Shown piece after piece: positions 1 to 14,134 of a DNA stretch of 64,000 nt. The stretch is taken from contig JAQQWL010000009.1 in assembly GCA_038363925.1 (NCBI GenBank), positions 3,162,001-3,226,000 on the forward strand, read 5' to 3'. Each line of letters opens with the position of its first letter. The first letter of the stretch is position 1. This stretch comes from Apiospora phragmitis (lineage: Eukaryota; Ascomycota; Sordariomycetes; Amphisphaeriales; Apiosporaceae). The notes beneath the pieces were generated by a model. The model was not told the origin of the DNA. It saw only the letters and a program-made list of their open reading frames with translations, and did not search any database. The translations under genes were made by a program, and so were the position numbers.

Positions 1-185
1 CTGGAAGGCAAAGCTGGCAGGCTGCTAGGGGGAAGGTGGGGCAACGTCTTCTAGAATAATTCGGCCTAGGGACATCAGCTTAGGCTTATTTAGCTACATC
101 ATTAGTAGGCCCTATTACTTAAGACCTTCTTTTGCATACAACACAACAAAGTTGGCTGCCGACGACCAGCCACTCACACGCCAAC

Positions 186-1420
186 ATGTCGCACAGTAAG
201 TTCACATACATATATTTCCTCATGGCATTGATCCGAACTCTCTTCTTTTGAGCAGCGGAGATACTGACAAACCATCGCGCGCAGGCAAACGCAACACCAG
301 CCGCGCCGTCTTCACCTCGCACGAGCGCGAACAGGCCAAGAAGGCCTGGTCCTCGACGTTGGCGACCCTGTCGCGCGAGTCCTTCCTGCCCTTCGCCTCG
401 TGCCGCCTGTGCCTCGAGCCCGCCCTGGACCCTGTCGCCTGCACGCACGGCGACCTCTTCTGTCGCGAGTGCGCCCTGTCCAACATCCTGGCCCAGAAGA
501 AGGAGATCAAGCGGCTGGAGAAGGTGCGCGAGGCCGAGGCCCGCGACCGCGGCGAGGACGCCGCCCGCCAGGAGGCCGAGGAGAAGGAGCGCGCCGTCCG
601 CGCGTTCGAGATGACGCAGATGGGGCTCGACGTCGCGGGGCGGAAGCTGGGGGAGACGAAGCAGAAGAAGCCTGCTGCTCAGGATGCGACGACTGTTTCG
701 GATACAATACCAGAAGAGGCTAGAAATGGCAACGGTGCGACGGGGACCAAACGGAAATTCGAACTCGATGACCAGGAGCTTTCGCGCATCGCGTCGGAAG
801 ACCGCGCCAAGGCGCGCAAGGCGCTCGAGGACGAGAAGGCGGCGAAGCCCAAGCTCGCGTCCTTCTGGGTGCCGTCCATCACGCCCACCTCCAACACCAA
901 GGACACCCTGCACGAGGTCACGAAGAAGGCCAAGACCACACCCACCTGCCCGGCGTCGTCCGAGGACAAACCCCACACGTACGGACTGCATACACTGGTC
1001 GCGGTGCACTTCACAGAAGAGGAAGAAGAGGGAAACGGTACGGCGCAGAAGAGCGGCAAAAGTAAAAAAATGCAGAGGGTATGCCCTTCGTGCAAGAAGG
1101 CCCTGAGCAACTCGTCGAGGGCGATGCTGGCTCGCCCCTGCGGTCACGTGCTCTGCCGGAACTGCGTTGATAGGTTCATGCGGCCGAGCGGTCACCACGA
1201 TCCGCACGCCGAGGAAGTAGATCCCGAGGGGCTCCGGTGCTACGTTTGTGAGACTGACCTCGTAGACCGAGGTGCAGGGAACGACGGTGCAACCAAGAAT
1301 AAGAAAAAGGAGAAGGAGAGAATAAAACCGGGGCTCATCGAACTCCGGAGTGAGGGCACTGGCTTCTCAGCTGGTGGTGCGAACCAGGTCCAGAAATCAG
1401 GGGTGGCGTTCCAGTGCTGA
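186..1420 (+). CDS. NOSIP-like RING/U-box protein
   Basis: Probable nuclear E3 ubiquitin ligase of the NOSIP family, 381 residues. A 10-base first exon (186-195) is joined to 285-1420 across an 89-base GT-AG intron; this restores the family N-terminus MSHSKRNTSRAVFTSHER, which the intron-less reading from 248 does not have. Two metal-binding regions are visible: an N-terminal RING/U-box-like half (CRLC...C-x-HGDLFCREC, about residues 43-70) and a C-terminal C-P-S-C...CGHVLCRNC...CYVC RING at about 268-330. They are separated by a charged Lys/Glu-rich linker. It ends GVAFQC, typical of the family's fungal members. The 3' end faces the carrier gene. In animals NOSIP binds nitric oxide synthase; a fungal partner cannot be inferred. 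No frameshift is seen. Confidence 0.88.
196..284 (+). other. intron 1 of the NOSIP-like gene
   Basis: GTAAGT donor and GCGCAG acceptor. It lies after only ten coding bases. An earlier AG at 254-255 would put the second exon in the wrong frame, so the acceptor at 283-284 is preferred. Confidence 0.8.
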
Positions 1421-2073
1421 GGAAAGCTGCATAGAAACGTCCCATGCCCCGTGCTCTCCTTTTCGAAACAGGGGTTGCAGCAGCACTGCGACCCTGAGTG
1501 AACTGGGAGACCTCGCTTTCTCGGTATAATTATAGACTCAAATGCACTGTCTTGCTAATGTGGTCTCTAGAGCTTAAGAGCATGCATATATGCTTGCTCA
1601 TCAGGCCAGGCCGTAAGAATCAGGCCTCTACCATAGCATGCCCATATGGTGTAAACTCCACGGATCCTTGCATTTATTTCTAAATCTAAAAGTCTAGGTA
1701 AAAGTACTTACAGGCTTTTGACTACAACGCCCATGAGAAAAGAAGATTAGTTGCCCAAAGAACCAGAATGGAAATGATGCGCTATCGTAAAAAAAGAAAT
1801 CCCGAAGGGAACTTGTGCCCCCATGCTCCAGCAAACAAACCGGGAAATGCCCCCAAAATTGGAACACCGCCTGTAATGCAGCTAGCTTACAGTAGGTAAT
1901 ACAAGATATTATATGTGTACAGTCCAATAAGGAAAACCAAGAACCTCCCCCTTAACCCAATCCATTCATCCGAATATCAACAATATGCAGGAAGTAGTAC
2001 AGCAATAGAAAACGACAGGAACCTTTTCCTTACAAGGTGACTGGAACCTTCTTTGAGACTAAGCCCAAGTCAC
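1421..2073. other. convergent 3' intergenic region
   Basis: This lies between the stop of the NOSIP-like gene and the stop of the minus-strand carrier. It is A/T-richer than its flanks. I see no gene, RNA or repeat in it; it presumably holds the two 3' UTRs. Confidence 0.5.
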
Positions 2074-3966
2074 TCAATAACAGCTCCATTTAGGTATCTT
2101 CCGCCGCGACGGGTCCGTCACATTCAGAATGAAACCCGCAGCATCGCCATCCGGGACGCTATCCGGGCTCTTACTCCCTCCGCCGCCGCCGAGGAACCAA
2201 CCCCACGACTGCCTAGGCGTCTCCCGATCCATCCTCATGGCCCGGGAGATCTCAGGAAAGTCGTTTCGGAACTGCAGGGCCCGAGGCAGGTCCTGCCCCG
2301 CCCTATCGTATTCATCATCATCATACAAGCTCTTCCTCGGCACCATCCGCTGAGTCGGCTGCTGCTGCGACGCCGCTCTCGTCCCCTTCCGTAGCCGCAC
2401 CTCGCGCAGCACGCCCACGACGAGGAGGTACAGCTTGAACAGCAGCTTGTGCACGACATCTTTGGCGAGCATGGTGGTCCCGTGGCTGAAGAAGCCCTTG
2501 AGCAGCTCGCCGGGCAAGCCGTCGTAGAGCGCCGCGACGCCCTCCTCGCGCGCGATGGTGACGAGGGTGCCGAAGATGCTCCGGCGGGCCAGCTTCTGGA
2601 CGGCGCGGACGGCGCTGAGCTTGGCCTCGACTTCCTTCTCCACGTCGCGGGAGGCGGAGGCATCCCCGCCGCTGCCGTTTTCGGCCGGTGGGCCACCTTG
2701 CTCTTCTCCCGCCTTGGCATCGGTCTCCGGCTCGGCATTGCTAGCAGGCACCGTGCTGACCTGCAGTCGCGCCTTGGCGATCTGGAAGGGGTAGGTGACC
2801 GAGCTCGCGACGGCCTTGCTGACGGCGGCCAGCAGGAAAGTTAGGCCGGACCCGGGCTCATCCCAGCGGTCGCGCGACAGCAGGGCGCGCTTGAGGAACT
2901 CCTGGAGGAAGAAGGTCAAGCTCGGGTTGAGCGTCAGCACCAGGCTCGCCGAGTAGCCCGACCAGAGCCCCGCCAGTCCCTTTTCGCGGCGGATCGCGGC
3001 CGCGAGATCCCACACGCTGAGATCGGCGGCGTTCGAGTCTTGCTGGTCCTCCACGAGGGCGGCGGTCTGTTTCTGTGCCACAATGGTCGCGATAGGGGTT
3101 GTGAGCGCCCGGGAGCAGGCGCCCGCCGCGACACCGACGACGAGCTCTGCCAGGACGCCGGGGCCCTTCGAGTTGCCGCGACTGTTTCGGGGACCCCGCA
3201 AGCGGGACTGGAAGAGCTCATAGAACAAAAAGAAGAGGAAAGAGTCCAAGATAGATTTGGTGACGTCTTGTGTCAGGCCACTAGTTCGACAAGTCTAGGT
3301 TAGTGCTACAATCCTTTGCGTCGTCCCAGCTGTTACGAGATCTCGGACGGGGTGGATATTAGGTTAGGCAACCACATCGGGACACATGGTGCCTGGGTTG
3401 GCAGGAAAAGGCACTTACGTATAGAGAGCTTTCCACCCTTCGCCAGCTTCCTCGCCCTCCGCACCAGCACAGATCCGAGAAAAAGCTTCGATGATGCCTT
3501 CGTACTTTTCGTCGGCGGGAAGAATGCCTTCCCGAGCTAGTTGACGCTGAATCGGTGTCACATAGCGTTAGTGGCATGTTTACACGTTTGGGATGCCCAA
3601 CAGGGCTGGACTGGGGTTGAAAGCGGATGGATGGAGTAGGTATGCAATCTAGGTGGATATGAGATCAGGACGGGGCAGTGGGTCAATGCTATTAAGAGGA
3701 TATCGATGGGCATGGCTATGGTGCTTCCGTGAACGTGGCCTCGGTGAGGGCGAGGCCCACGAGACACACCACGCTGTGGAACGGTCGTTTCTTTGTGGAT
3801 TGTTGAACAAAGACGGAGGACGCACCTGTGCTTGTAACCGCGTAAGAACTAGAGAGAGTGGATACGTCGTACATGTTGCGATGGCTGTTCCCGTGGCACC
3901 GCAGAGGGCGTGATGAAGGGCGGGGAGTATGTCGTTGAGGTTCGTCCTCGTGGATGTGACTGGCAT
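2074..3966 (-). CDS. mitochondrial carrier family protein, peroxisomal ANT1/PMP47 type
   Basis: Six-helix solute carrier of 491 residues, probably a peroxisomal adenine-nucleotide or cofactor transporter. Exons on the minus strand are 3826-3966, 3419-3546 and 2074-3280; phases agree. The three carrier signatures are degenerate, as in the peroxisomal branch: YPLSLVLTRLQAQ in repeat 1, TPIATIVAQKQT in repeat 2 and YPFQIAKARLQV in repeat 3. Also diagnostic is the exon 2/3 junction reading ALYTGLTQD followed by SFLFFLFYE. Repeat 3 is preceded by an Ala/Glu/Gly-rich insertion, and the C-terminal tail is unusually long and polar with a Gly run. The start is the Met of MPVTSTR; no other Met gives a carrier N-terminus. 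The first intron (3547-3825, 279 bases) is long for this genome. Substrate is inferred only from family. Confidence 0.85.
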
Positions 3967-5590
3967 GATGGGTGATAAAAGTTGTGTTAAACGGCGGCGA
4001 AACAGAGTATTGTTCGAGGTTATAATCTTCTGGGAGAGCACACAGTGATACAACACAGGTCGCCATTTGGATGCCCGTAAAGGGAAGGAGTTCAGCAATC
4101 AGAAGGGGAAGTGGGCAAAGGCAATCAATGTTGGGTATTGGGCATAAACAAACGGATGCGTGCGTTATGCTGGGTGTAAGTCAAATATCGTATTAGTCGG
4201 GAATGATGTCCAAATTGTGTAGGCATTAGATAGGTGGCTTGCAGAAGGGCCGTCTCCAGACCGTACGGAAGGGAGCAAACACAAGACGTAGGTAGTAGGC
4301 AATGCTGCCAACTGGCTTGCCGTTCTTCGTAAACAAGGCCAAGACCAACCACGGCTTCCGAGAATTCTTTTGCAGGTCTGAATAACGGGCAAACAGCACA
4401 GTTCTTGCTGCCCAGTGTTTTCTTAGGTCTACCTTACGCAGGGCATGTGTAGACAACGTCGTTTGCCCTTGCGTTGCGTGTGTACACGTCTTAGGCGGCC
4501 AGCAAGAATCAGCCAAGATAGAGAAATAGTGTCTGGAAACCTCCAGCAGTAGGCAATATTACTGAAACCCTTGGGCTCTAAGAATAAAGGCGATGAATGA
4601 CGACGGCTTCACTGTGTTTGCGTTTGGGCTGTAAGTCTTAGGATAGTGAGGGAGCCTACAGCTATCTGACCCGAGGTTCGGCAAACAAGGGGATGCGCAA
4701 ATCGACGTCATTGCCGACAAGCCAGCGGGCGCTGGCGCATCTGTTGCCCACCTGAAGGGCCTGGTTAATCCTTGTACCCCGCCATTATAATGCGATGTTA
4801 ATCTGGACTACTACCACCTAACTTGTAGATTCATCCCCAATCTCTATTTCAAACATTTGGTTCACTCTTGTTTTGCTGGTAGCCCAGCGGCCTATGAGAA
4901 CGTGGCAGATATCGTCCCCAATAGATTGCCGAGAACCACGTAAGGCGAACCAGATCCAATCCGATGCACCTCGCCTGCAGTTTGGGCGCCAACGCGTGAG
5001 TTGTCCACCATAACCGAGCAGGAGAGAAAGATTCACAGGTGACAGTACGGTTGCTAAGTGTGCTTCGGCCTGAATGACTCATGTTCAGGTTCTCATCTAT
5101 TCAATGCTATCGTTTTCTTCGACGACATTATGATATCTGGATGGATAAGCGTACCTCGCTTAGGTCAATGCCATCGTTCAGTCAGTATAAATCATCGCAA
5201 ACCCTTGCCTGATTTGCTGCCCCCTTTTTCCTGAGAACAACGCCTCCCAATGATATCCCCTTCTTGGCAAGTGGCCAAGAGGGTGGAAAATGAATACGCA
5301 AACGATGGGCATCCAACCCTGGTATACCGTAAACGCCGTGCAAACCGTACGCCATGCTGTGTTGCCTATTTTGTACAAGTGCTGAAAAATGAACCCGGCT
5401 CAGATGCCCGTCATCTTCTTGAGCCCCCCCGAGCGGTTGGCGGCAGAGAAAGTTCCTGTTGCTGCCTCCGACAAACCTGCTGGGGACGTGGGACTCCAAA
5501 ATGGGCGTCCTGTACCACATTTGTCTGTTTCGCTAGATAATGCGCATCCTCTCTCCGCGGAGACATGACTTCCGGGACCGCGTTAGCCTT
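3967..5590. other. intergenic region upstream of the carrier gene
   Basis: About 1.6 kb between the carrier start and the Sgf73 stop. Several short open frames occur on both strands, including a 112-codon minus frame at 5182-5520. None shows a recognisable domain or splice structure. It presumably contains the carrier promoter. Confidence 0.45.
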
Positions 5591-7168
<1,578 letters not shown>

Positions 7169-7982
7169 TTTCGCACAACGAACCAACAATCAATTTGGGT
7201 GCTAATCGGCAATTCGGCCGCCGATTCTGAAGTCGATTGTTGGCTGGTGATGGAAGCTACCGGGGATGGATGAGATTTTGATGGAATGTGTTCGCGATGT
7301 TGGTTGTCGCGTTGGCCGGAAATACCCACGCCAGGTGGAATTGGGAGTTGCTGCGACCGGAGCTAAGAAACGTAAGGTAACATGAACCTGGGTTTCGAAG
7401 ATAACACGCTTATCGGCTCTAGCGCACGTGCGTTCGGTATGCGGGAAGGTGTACAGTGTGGGGCCGTCGACTCTCCCGAGGTGGATGGGTCAATGTCAAT
7501 ATCGAGATCGCGGGGTTCCGGCAGTAGAATAGGTCTTGTATGAATCACCTCTTCACTATTACTGGGTTCATATATAAACAAGTCGCAGTTTCCACTGTGG
7601 TTCCTATGTGCAGTCTAGTTAGCCATATAGAAGCAGGCGACAAACACAATGGGTTTAATGAAAGGCAGTAGGGATACTGCTTCAAACCGAGACAGAAAGG
7701 GATGTCCGGCCATACGCCGCACGGATGTTGTGGAACCATTTTCCCAATTGCCACATATTATAACAGCTCGTGTCTTCATGTTTTGATTTTTTTTATGCGA
7801 GGTTGATCCAGTATTTCATCATATCTTTAATGTACACCGGTTCCATCCATAGCTGCAAGACCATGCAACCTCCTGTGCCCGAACAAATACAAATATAGGT
7901 GTTGGCCTCAGCCTGGGTGCCCTGTTGTTGCTTTCCCCTTTGGACGCCTTCTGACAAAGAACTGCGCCATTTCCTCTGCCTT
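7169..7982. other. intergenic region, sgf73 upstream
   Basis: About 0.8 kb between the Sgf73 start and the stop of the transcription factor gene. I see no coding signal beyond short random frames. Confidence 0.45.
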
Positions 7983-9741
7983 TCACCAGTCCTCGTCTTC
8001 TTTCTTGAGAATCCGGTCAATGGCCTGCTGTTCCAAACCCGCTCGGTGGCCCTCCATCACTTCGGCCAGCGCAAGCGCGTGATGCATACCCATATTCTTC
8101 CAGACGACTTGGATTAGGTTGTACGTCCACTCCCAGTACTCTGGCGGAACTCCCGGAGCGCAGCCTGCGATTTTGAGATGCCATAGAAGTGCCGGTAGTC
8201 CAACACCACCCGAACCTCCTTTGCCCCCTGCGGCAAACTTCTTCGCCGATGCTGGGTCTAATATGGGGTGGTTCCAATGAGACGGTGCGCTGATGATGGT
8301 GTCTTCTGCCATCCTGACGGCAATCCTATAACATTGGTCCCTTTCGTGCCTTGGGTAGCATCACAGAGCCGGAGATCGGGCACTCGTTGTTCACATCTAG
8401 AAGCTTCTGTACCACGAGAATCCGCGCCCAGCGAAGATGGTTCCATAATCGTGCGCCCCAGATCTCACTATACGCGTGATACTTCCCCTGGAAAACCGCG
8501 GCCGGGGGAAAGTCGCCCTCTTCGACATAAAAGGGGTATGCTGCTTGAAGACCAATTTCTAGGCCTTCAAAGACATTATCGAGTTCTAGGAGTTGCCGAA
8601 AGATGCCCTCTGTCACAAGATCCCCATCCGTAAGCTTCAGCGTTTTCAGGGTGGAGACCACGCGGAGGAAACGAGCTATCGTGATAGCTAAATCGCAGCA
8701 GCATTGCTCTTTTACGGGTAAAGCCGGCTTGCAGAACTCTAGGGCCTCGAAAAAGACAGCGGGTAAAGGTGTCTCAGTGAGTTGTGACGGGATGAACTGG
8801 TGTATAGTCAGCGCTGACCATCAGCCTACCACTTTCAGGGGCACCTACCAGTGAAAACATGAGTTGCAATATACCCCGCACCCCGCCGGCAGGCGCAGTA
8901 CGTATCGGCAAGACGCCGCGAAGAAGAGCGATTGCACCATGTATATGAATGTTGGCAGTCCCCGTCGATAGTTTCGAGCCACCGCCTTGGACGATCTGCT
9001 CGGTGTTAGTTTTCGGCCAGTATATTCGTTCATCTCCGGGGAAAGGCTGACCTCGAATAGAGCGAGCGTTATCACGGCCCGCACGGGGAACATGACCGCG
9101 CCCGGTTGTGTCGGTTTTGCGGCGATCAACTGCGAAGTCTGTCTCAATGCATCGGTATACTTTTGTCGCGACAGAACATTCATGGCCCGATCTCCTTGCG
9201 TGTTGGAGAGTCCAGCTAGACCGACGGCCACCATGACATTCTGCAGGGCATCCGGGCCGCTGGCATAAGCAGCGAGCTGTTCCGAGTTTGTTGGGGCATC
9301 TGGCTGGCCCAAAAGGTAACGATCCAAGAAGAACCGATAGCCCTTCTGTTCTATAGTAGGTTCCACCCTCATACAGATCCTGGGCGAGACGGCTTGCGAC
9401 TTGCGGATTGCCGCAACAGCTGTCGATGGCCTCCTGGATGGAGGACTTGAGCCATCGCTAGACGTGGTTGACGAGGGAGACGATGAGGACCAGGGTGAAT
9501 ACGTTGAGACTGCCGAGGTCGCCGATGAGGGTTGATGAGCCTGATCTGGAGAAGTTGTTCCCCACGATGCGTGAGATTTCTGGACCACTTTGCTGGTCTC
9601 ATCCCGGAACATCAAAGAGAGCTGATCCCGATACCCGGGACATTTCTTCGCAACGCGTCTGCATTGCGAGCATTCTGGTTTGACTTTATCGCACTACATT
9701 TTCACAGGTCTCTGTCAGTCAATCGGCTCCCCGCACTCACT
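7983..9741 (-). CDS. Zn2Cys6-type fungal transcription factor, incomplete 5' end, one frameshift
   Basis: Nuclear regulator of the DUF3468/fungal-specific transcription factor class. Confident exons are 9052-9693, 8849-8995 and 7983-8796. The first begins within a zinc cluster (CDKVKPECSQC, then CPGYRDQLSLMFRD), giving the last four cysteines. The ligand pair normally preceding them (GC-x2-C-x6) is not recognisable upstream, although a GTGAGT donor at 9740 and a TAG acceptor at 9694-9696 imply an exon ending at 9741. After a Ser/Pro-rich linker comes the family core: YRFFLDRYLLGQPD, MVAVGLAGLSNTQGDRAMN, ALFEIVQGG, IHIHGAIALLRGVLP and GVRGILQLMFSL. Near 8339-8344 (runs CCC and TTT on the plus strand) one extra base breaks the frame; removing it continues into the conserved RIAVRMAEDTI. 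Could be an assembly error or a decaying copy. Confidence 0.72.
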
Positions 9742-12700
9742 AGGATCGCCAATGGCGGGGTATATGTAGGTATGTATGCCACACGAATCGGTAGCCGAGC
9801 CACATGGCTTGTCCAATTGCAGTGGAAAAGAGGTATCTCGTTTGATGAAGCACAGGATGCAGCAAGACGAAAGCTCGTATGTTTGCCCTTTGCATTTGAG
9901 CCGAGAAAGCAAGAGGAGTATGATGGGATGGCCTCTACTCTAGATTAGGTTCACTCAAACCGGGAGCCAAATGCGCGGGTAGCTGGAGGCTGGCGCGGGA
10001 GTTTGTTTCTCTGCAGTGCATACCTTAATGCGTCTAGTCCGACAGCTTTGGCATCTGTTTTCTTCTTGATTAGTCCACGCCAAAGGTAGAGAGAGGTAGG
10101 ACGACATGTCTTGTCATACATACCCTTGAGACGCCTTGCCGCAATAGACCATGGTGCAAGGGGAACGGGGGTATACCGTGCTGCGAACAATGGGTAATCG
10201 GACGAATTGTTTACCAAGTAAGGCATGAAGCTTAGGGATGGGATTGCTGCTGAGGTGCGAGTCGTGTGCTGTGCATGCCCGAAGCCTCTCCACTGGCACC
10301 ACTGGAACACGTCAAGCTTATCCAAAGAGGAAAGCAGTTCGTGAGGGGTTGGCCGAGAGTAAGTATATATATTACTTAAGATGGAATGCCGCGCTTCGTC
10401 TTGTTCCTGCTTTTCTATTCTGTTATGTTTTGCGCCTAGGCCTCTCCAGAAACACTCTTCCTCTTGCTCGCCTGCTCTCCTGGACGGGGTATAGATGTTG
10501 ACAAAGCTGGGACAACGCGGGTGTTGGCGCAAAAGAACGAATCCAAGACTTTTTGGGGTCGAAGAGGATATAGTAGAGTAAACCGCCTGCTCCCGCTGCT
10601 GAGGTAAATCGAATTCGAATGCAAATGCAAGCAAGCAGACCAAAAGAAACGGCCAACGGCTTTAACGGCTGGTGTGGCTGCAGGATCGACACAGGTAGAT
10701 ACTTGTATTCCCAAGGTGAAGAGTTCGTTCGTTGTCAACGGCGGCGGCGCCACCCTTGCGATCAAATAAGTAAACCTTGAGCTCGTGGATCGGGCAGGGC
10801 AGGGGACACTGCCTAGGTGGATACTAAAATAGAGAACGGGATAGACGGGGGCACCAAAGCATGGGTGGAGGCACCTCCGGTACAGTACTCAATACATATA
10901 CATGCATACAAGTATGTGAAGACGGCCGAGACACCCTAGTCCATGCAGGTGCCACAGTGACCTCCTTCTCTTTGTAGACCCGGAGGAGGAAAGAGTGACG
11001 ATAGCGCACACAACACCAAAATCAAGCACGTAATGTACGTGTAGCTGTATGTAGATAGGTAGGTATGTAGTCTATACACGTCTGTTAGGGACAATCCACA
11101 AGAAGTGTATTGGCCATTTTGATCGGTATGGGCGGGGCCAAGATGGTGGAGATTCCGAAACCAATATGGGACTCGCCGGGGGCCAGAAGGGGAGGCATGT
11201 ATATAGAAGAACTCCTGCCTGCTTGGAGCCTTGGGGTTCTGGAAAAGGTGGATAGACCGCAAACTGCCAGAAGAAGTGAGGGCTGACGAGTGGACGACGA
11301 GCTTGGCGCTGCGATCATGAGGCAACGAGCCGGATATCTGGGCCAAAGCATACTCACCAGGATCATTCAATCCAGTCACCTATTATAGCTGAAAGCAGTC
11401 AGGCAGTACGTTTGATGGCCATTTGAGGTAGGGGGTAGGTATGATCCAACGCAAGCCCCAAGCCCCCGATACCTACTTTTCGCAGTTCGCAACAAGTAGC
11501 AGAAAAGGCGGACGAATTAAGAGTCCGAAGGCTGTCCCCGCCCCTGGGCCCATCAATTCCATCCTGCATGCTGTGGTTATCGTTGTAGATGTGATTTTCT
11601 GGTACGCTTGGGCAACAACAGCCGTCATGTTGTACAACCAAGATGCAAGGTTGATAATCGAAAGCGATTAGGGATTGAGGAGGGTTAACTGCTCGTTCGT
11701 GATCAATACATCAATGCCTACGCTTAAAACATGACTACAGCAAGTGCTCACTGCGTAACGGAATGTGATGATTAGGACCAAATATGACAAGATGTAATAA
11801 GTACGTCCAAGTCCAAGTTGTCGGACATCATATTTTAAGCAATTTTTAACTATTGGTTCGTGCATCCCATCCTCTTTTCTTTTGGCCGGCCAAGACGGCC
11901 ATCCATCCTGCCGCCGCTGACAAGCTGCTTCGTCATCGCAGAGTAACTGTCAATTTTTATGAGCCATGGGCCATGGCCCTCACCCGAACTAACAATCATC
12001 ATCGAACGATACTTACATGTAGTGGAAGCAAGAGAGGGAGGGGGTTCTGGGCCGAATTATCACGAGCAAGTTCTGCCTCCGCAGCAGGGGCGATCCATAT
12101 CCCTGTCTGGATTATCAATCACTCATCAATTGGCCTTGGCACCTCTTCATTCTGGCAGACAGATGTCAGAGACCACTTGCTTACAGTGAAATGATCGGCG
12201 AAATCTGCGTTGCAGGCATCCTTCAGCTGCATGATGTGTCAAGGAGATAGGAGAACTCTCTGTCTACAGCACCAGCCTCGGCAGCGATACTTCTTCTATG
12301 CTTGCTCTGAACCATTCGGGTTCATTCTAAAGTTCACTGCAGAGCTGGTTGAGCATGTTGATTGGCGCTAGCTTCGCACGTCCGTTGGATATCTTCGGGG
12401 GTCCAGGGGTTACTGCCGCGACCCCTGCAGTGTGGTGATGTGATTGCCGCCCGTCCACGAAAAGCCTTCGTCAGTTTTGGTCGACATCCCGACAAGTTGC
12501 TGACCGGGAGTTTCCGAGCTCTTTGGCAGGCAAAGAGCGTATGGCACTATCGTAACGCAACCAGAATCATGGTAGCCGTCGGGAAAGCAAAAGGAGTCAA
12601 GAGTCAAGAGTCAGGACACATGGGCTATCGTCATGCGTCATGCGGCAGATGCGGATCGTGGGAGAAGAGACTTTGCTATTGAAATTCACCATCCTCCTCA

Positions 12701-14134
12701 ATGCATGTCACTTGAAGCTTCACCTGTTACATGTGTACCAATCGAAACCAGGTTACGCATATCTATCAAGGCTTCTCCAACTGTCAATCACTCGGCTCCT
12801 TTGGCGCATCATCCACATCACGAGACGGTGAACCATATAATACCAGGAACCGGGTCGCCCCGCATACACAGTACATACATGCTTGGAACGCCTCGATATC
12901 GAGTCAGAAATCCCCCGCCAGCACCTCCCTGATCCAATGGAAGTATGTCATTGACAATCATCTGAAACTCATATCATAGGACCTCAGGATGTGGCATCGT
13001 CGGGCTGTTGATCTTCAATGGCGTCCAAAATCTAGGTCTGGATGCCAGTAGGGTCGCGCCACGACGTTGCAACGGCGAGTTGCAATGTGTGGAGAAGTCC
13101 GGCAGTCTGGGTCTGCGCGATGCCAGTGTCGATAACGCCATCCACCATCAACATCACGGCACTACGGGCATTAGTGAACCACTTCGAACGGCACAGCCTC
13201 ACTGTCTATAGAACCGTTGCAAGGCTATGGTAAGCTCTTTTGGGAACCCTCACCCTCACCCTCACCAGGTTTGAAGATTCATGCAGGGCTCGGGAACATC
13301 CATTGATCAGCCATGGCGGGCATCACCTTGACCACTTGACCCAGGTTACCAGCATCCAAATTTTGATCCAACCAACCAACCCCTGCGTGTGGGTATACTA
13401 TTTAGCTACATAGTCACTGCTCATAATGCGCGGATATCGTGACCATCGCGTTCTAGGACACTTTTGCATGGAAGCGCATCACGGATGAAGCCGGTACTTC
13501 ACAGTTGCCTACCTGCACAGCCATCTTCTACCGCTCTGTTCTGAACTTTATGGAAGTAACTGCCCCTCGAATAGGTTGAAACTCATGAAGCCCACTCGGG
13601 TGCTCCCATGCTCTCTAGGGACCGATCGAAGTCTTTGCTACGTGCTTTCGGGGACATGTAGAACGATGCAGTGCTTATCGGCAAGCCAGTAAAAGCCCGC
13701 TGCGGAGATACAGACGGAGAGCATTCTGGTCCCAACCCAGTCCGCTCATGACAATTTGGTGTCATCTACCCAACAAGTCGAGTGGCGTCCGCGCTACTGC
13801 GAGACATCATGGGTATAGCCCCAGCAAAACACGGACTGGATAAATGATGACTTCCAAGATGGGCAAACGGCTTGCGAAATCTAGTATCAGTATCAATCCT
13901 GCAGACGATCTCTGCGGCGTGTGGCAGGCCCCTATCTTTGGCGCTCTATACCAAGGCCGGACTATTGTTCAAGGAGCAGGGTTTCCGGACAGGGATTCGA
14001 GTCATTGTCCACCAGAGATATGCCTGTCTCCTCTGACAGAGGACTTTTCTCGGAATTGCGAATATGGAGGAATTTGCTCTAAGAAGAGCCTCACAACTAC
14101 ATAAATCCGTTATGTATCCGCAACAACCCCATAC
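9742..14134. other. gene-poor 4.4-kb region
   Basis: No gene is supported. Overlapping open frames on both strands (for example 9951-10643 and 10936-11379 on the minus strand) carry no domain, signal peptide or convincing exon chain. A short CCCTCA triplet repeat occurs at about 13246-13265. The promoter and missing first exon of the transcription factor may lie at the left edge. Confidence 0.4.

Noticed and set aside
119..1207. Long minus-strand open frame opposite the NOSIP-like gene
   Set aside because: Mirror of a GC-rich coding exon; composition is Leu/Arg-rich with no domain.
5182..5520. 112-codon minus-strand open frame
   Set aside because: No recognisable domain and no supporting exons; may be chance.
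10936..11379. 147-codon minus-strand frame with plausible splice sites nearby
   Set aside because: A GTGAGT donor lies near its start, but no exon chain yields a recognisable protein.
13246..13265. CCCTCA triplicate resembling telomere-type repeat
   Set aside because: Only three units, and not the fungal TTAGGG/CCCTAA sequence.
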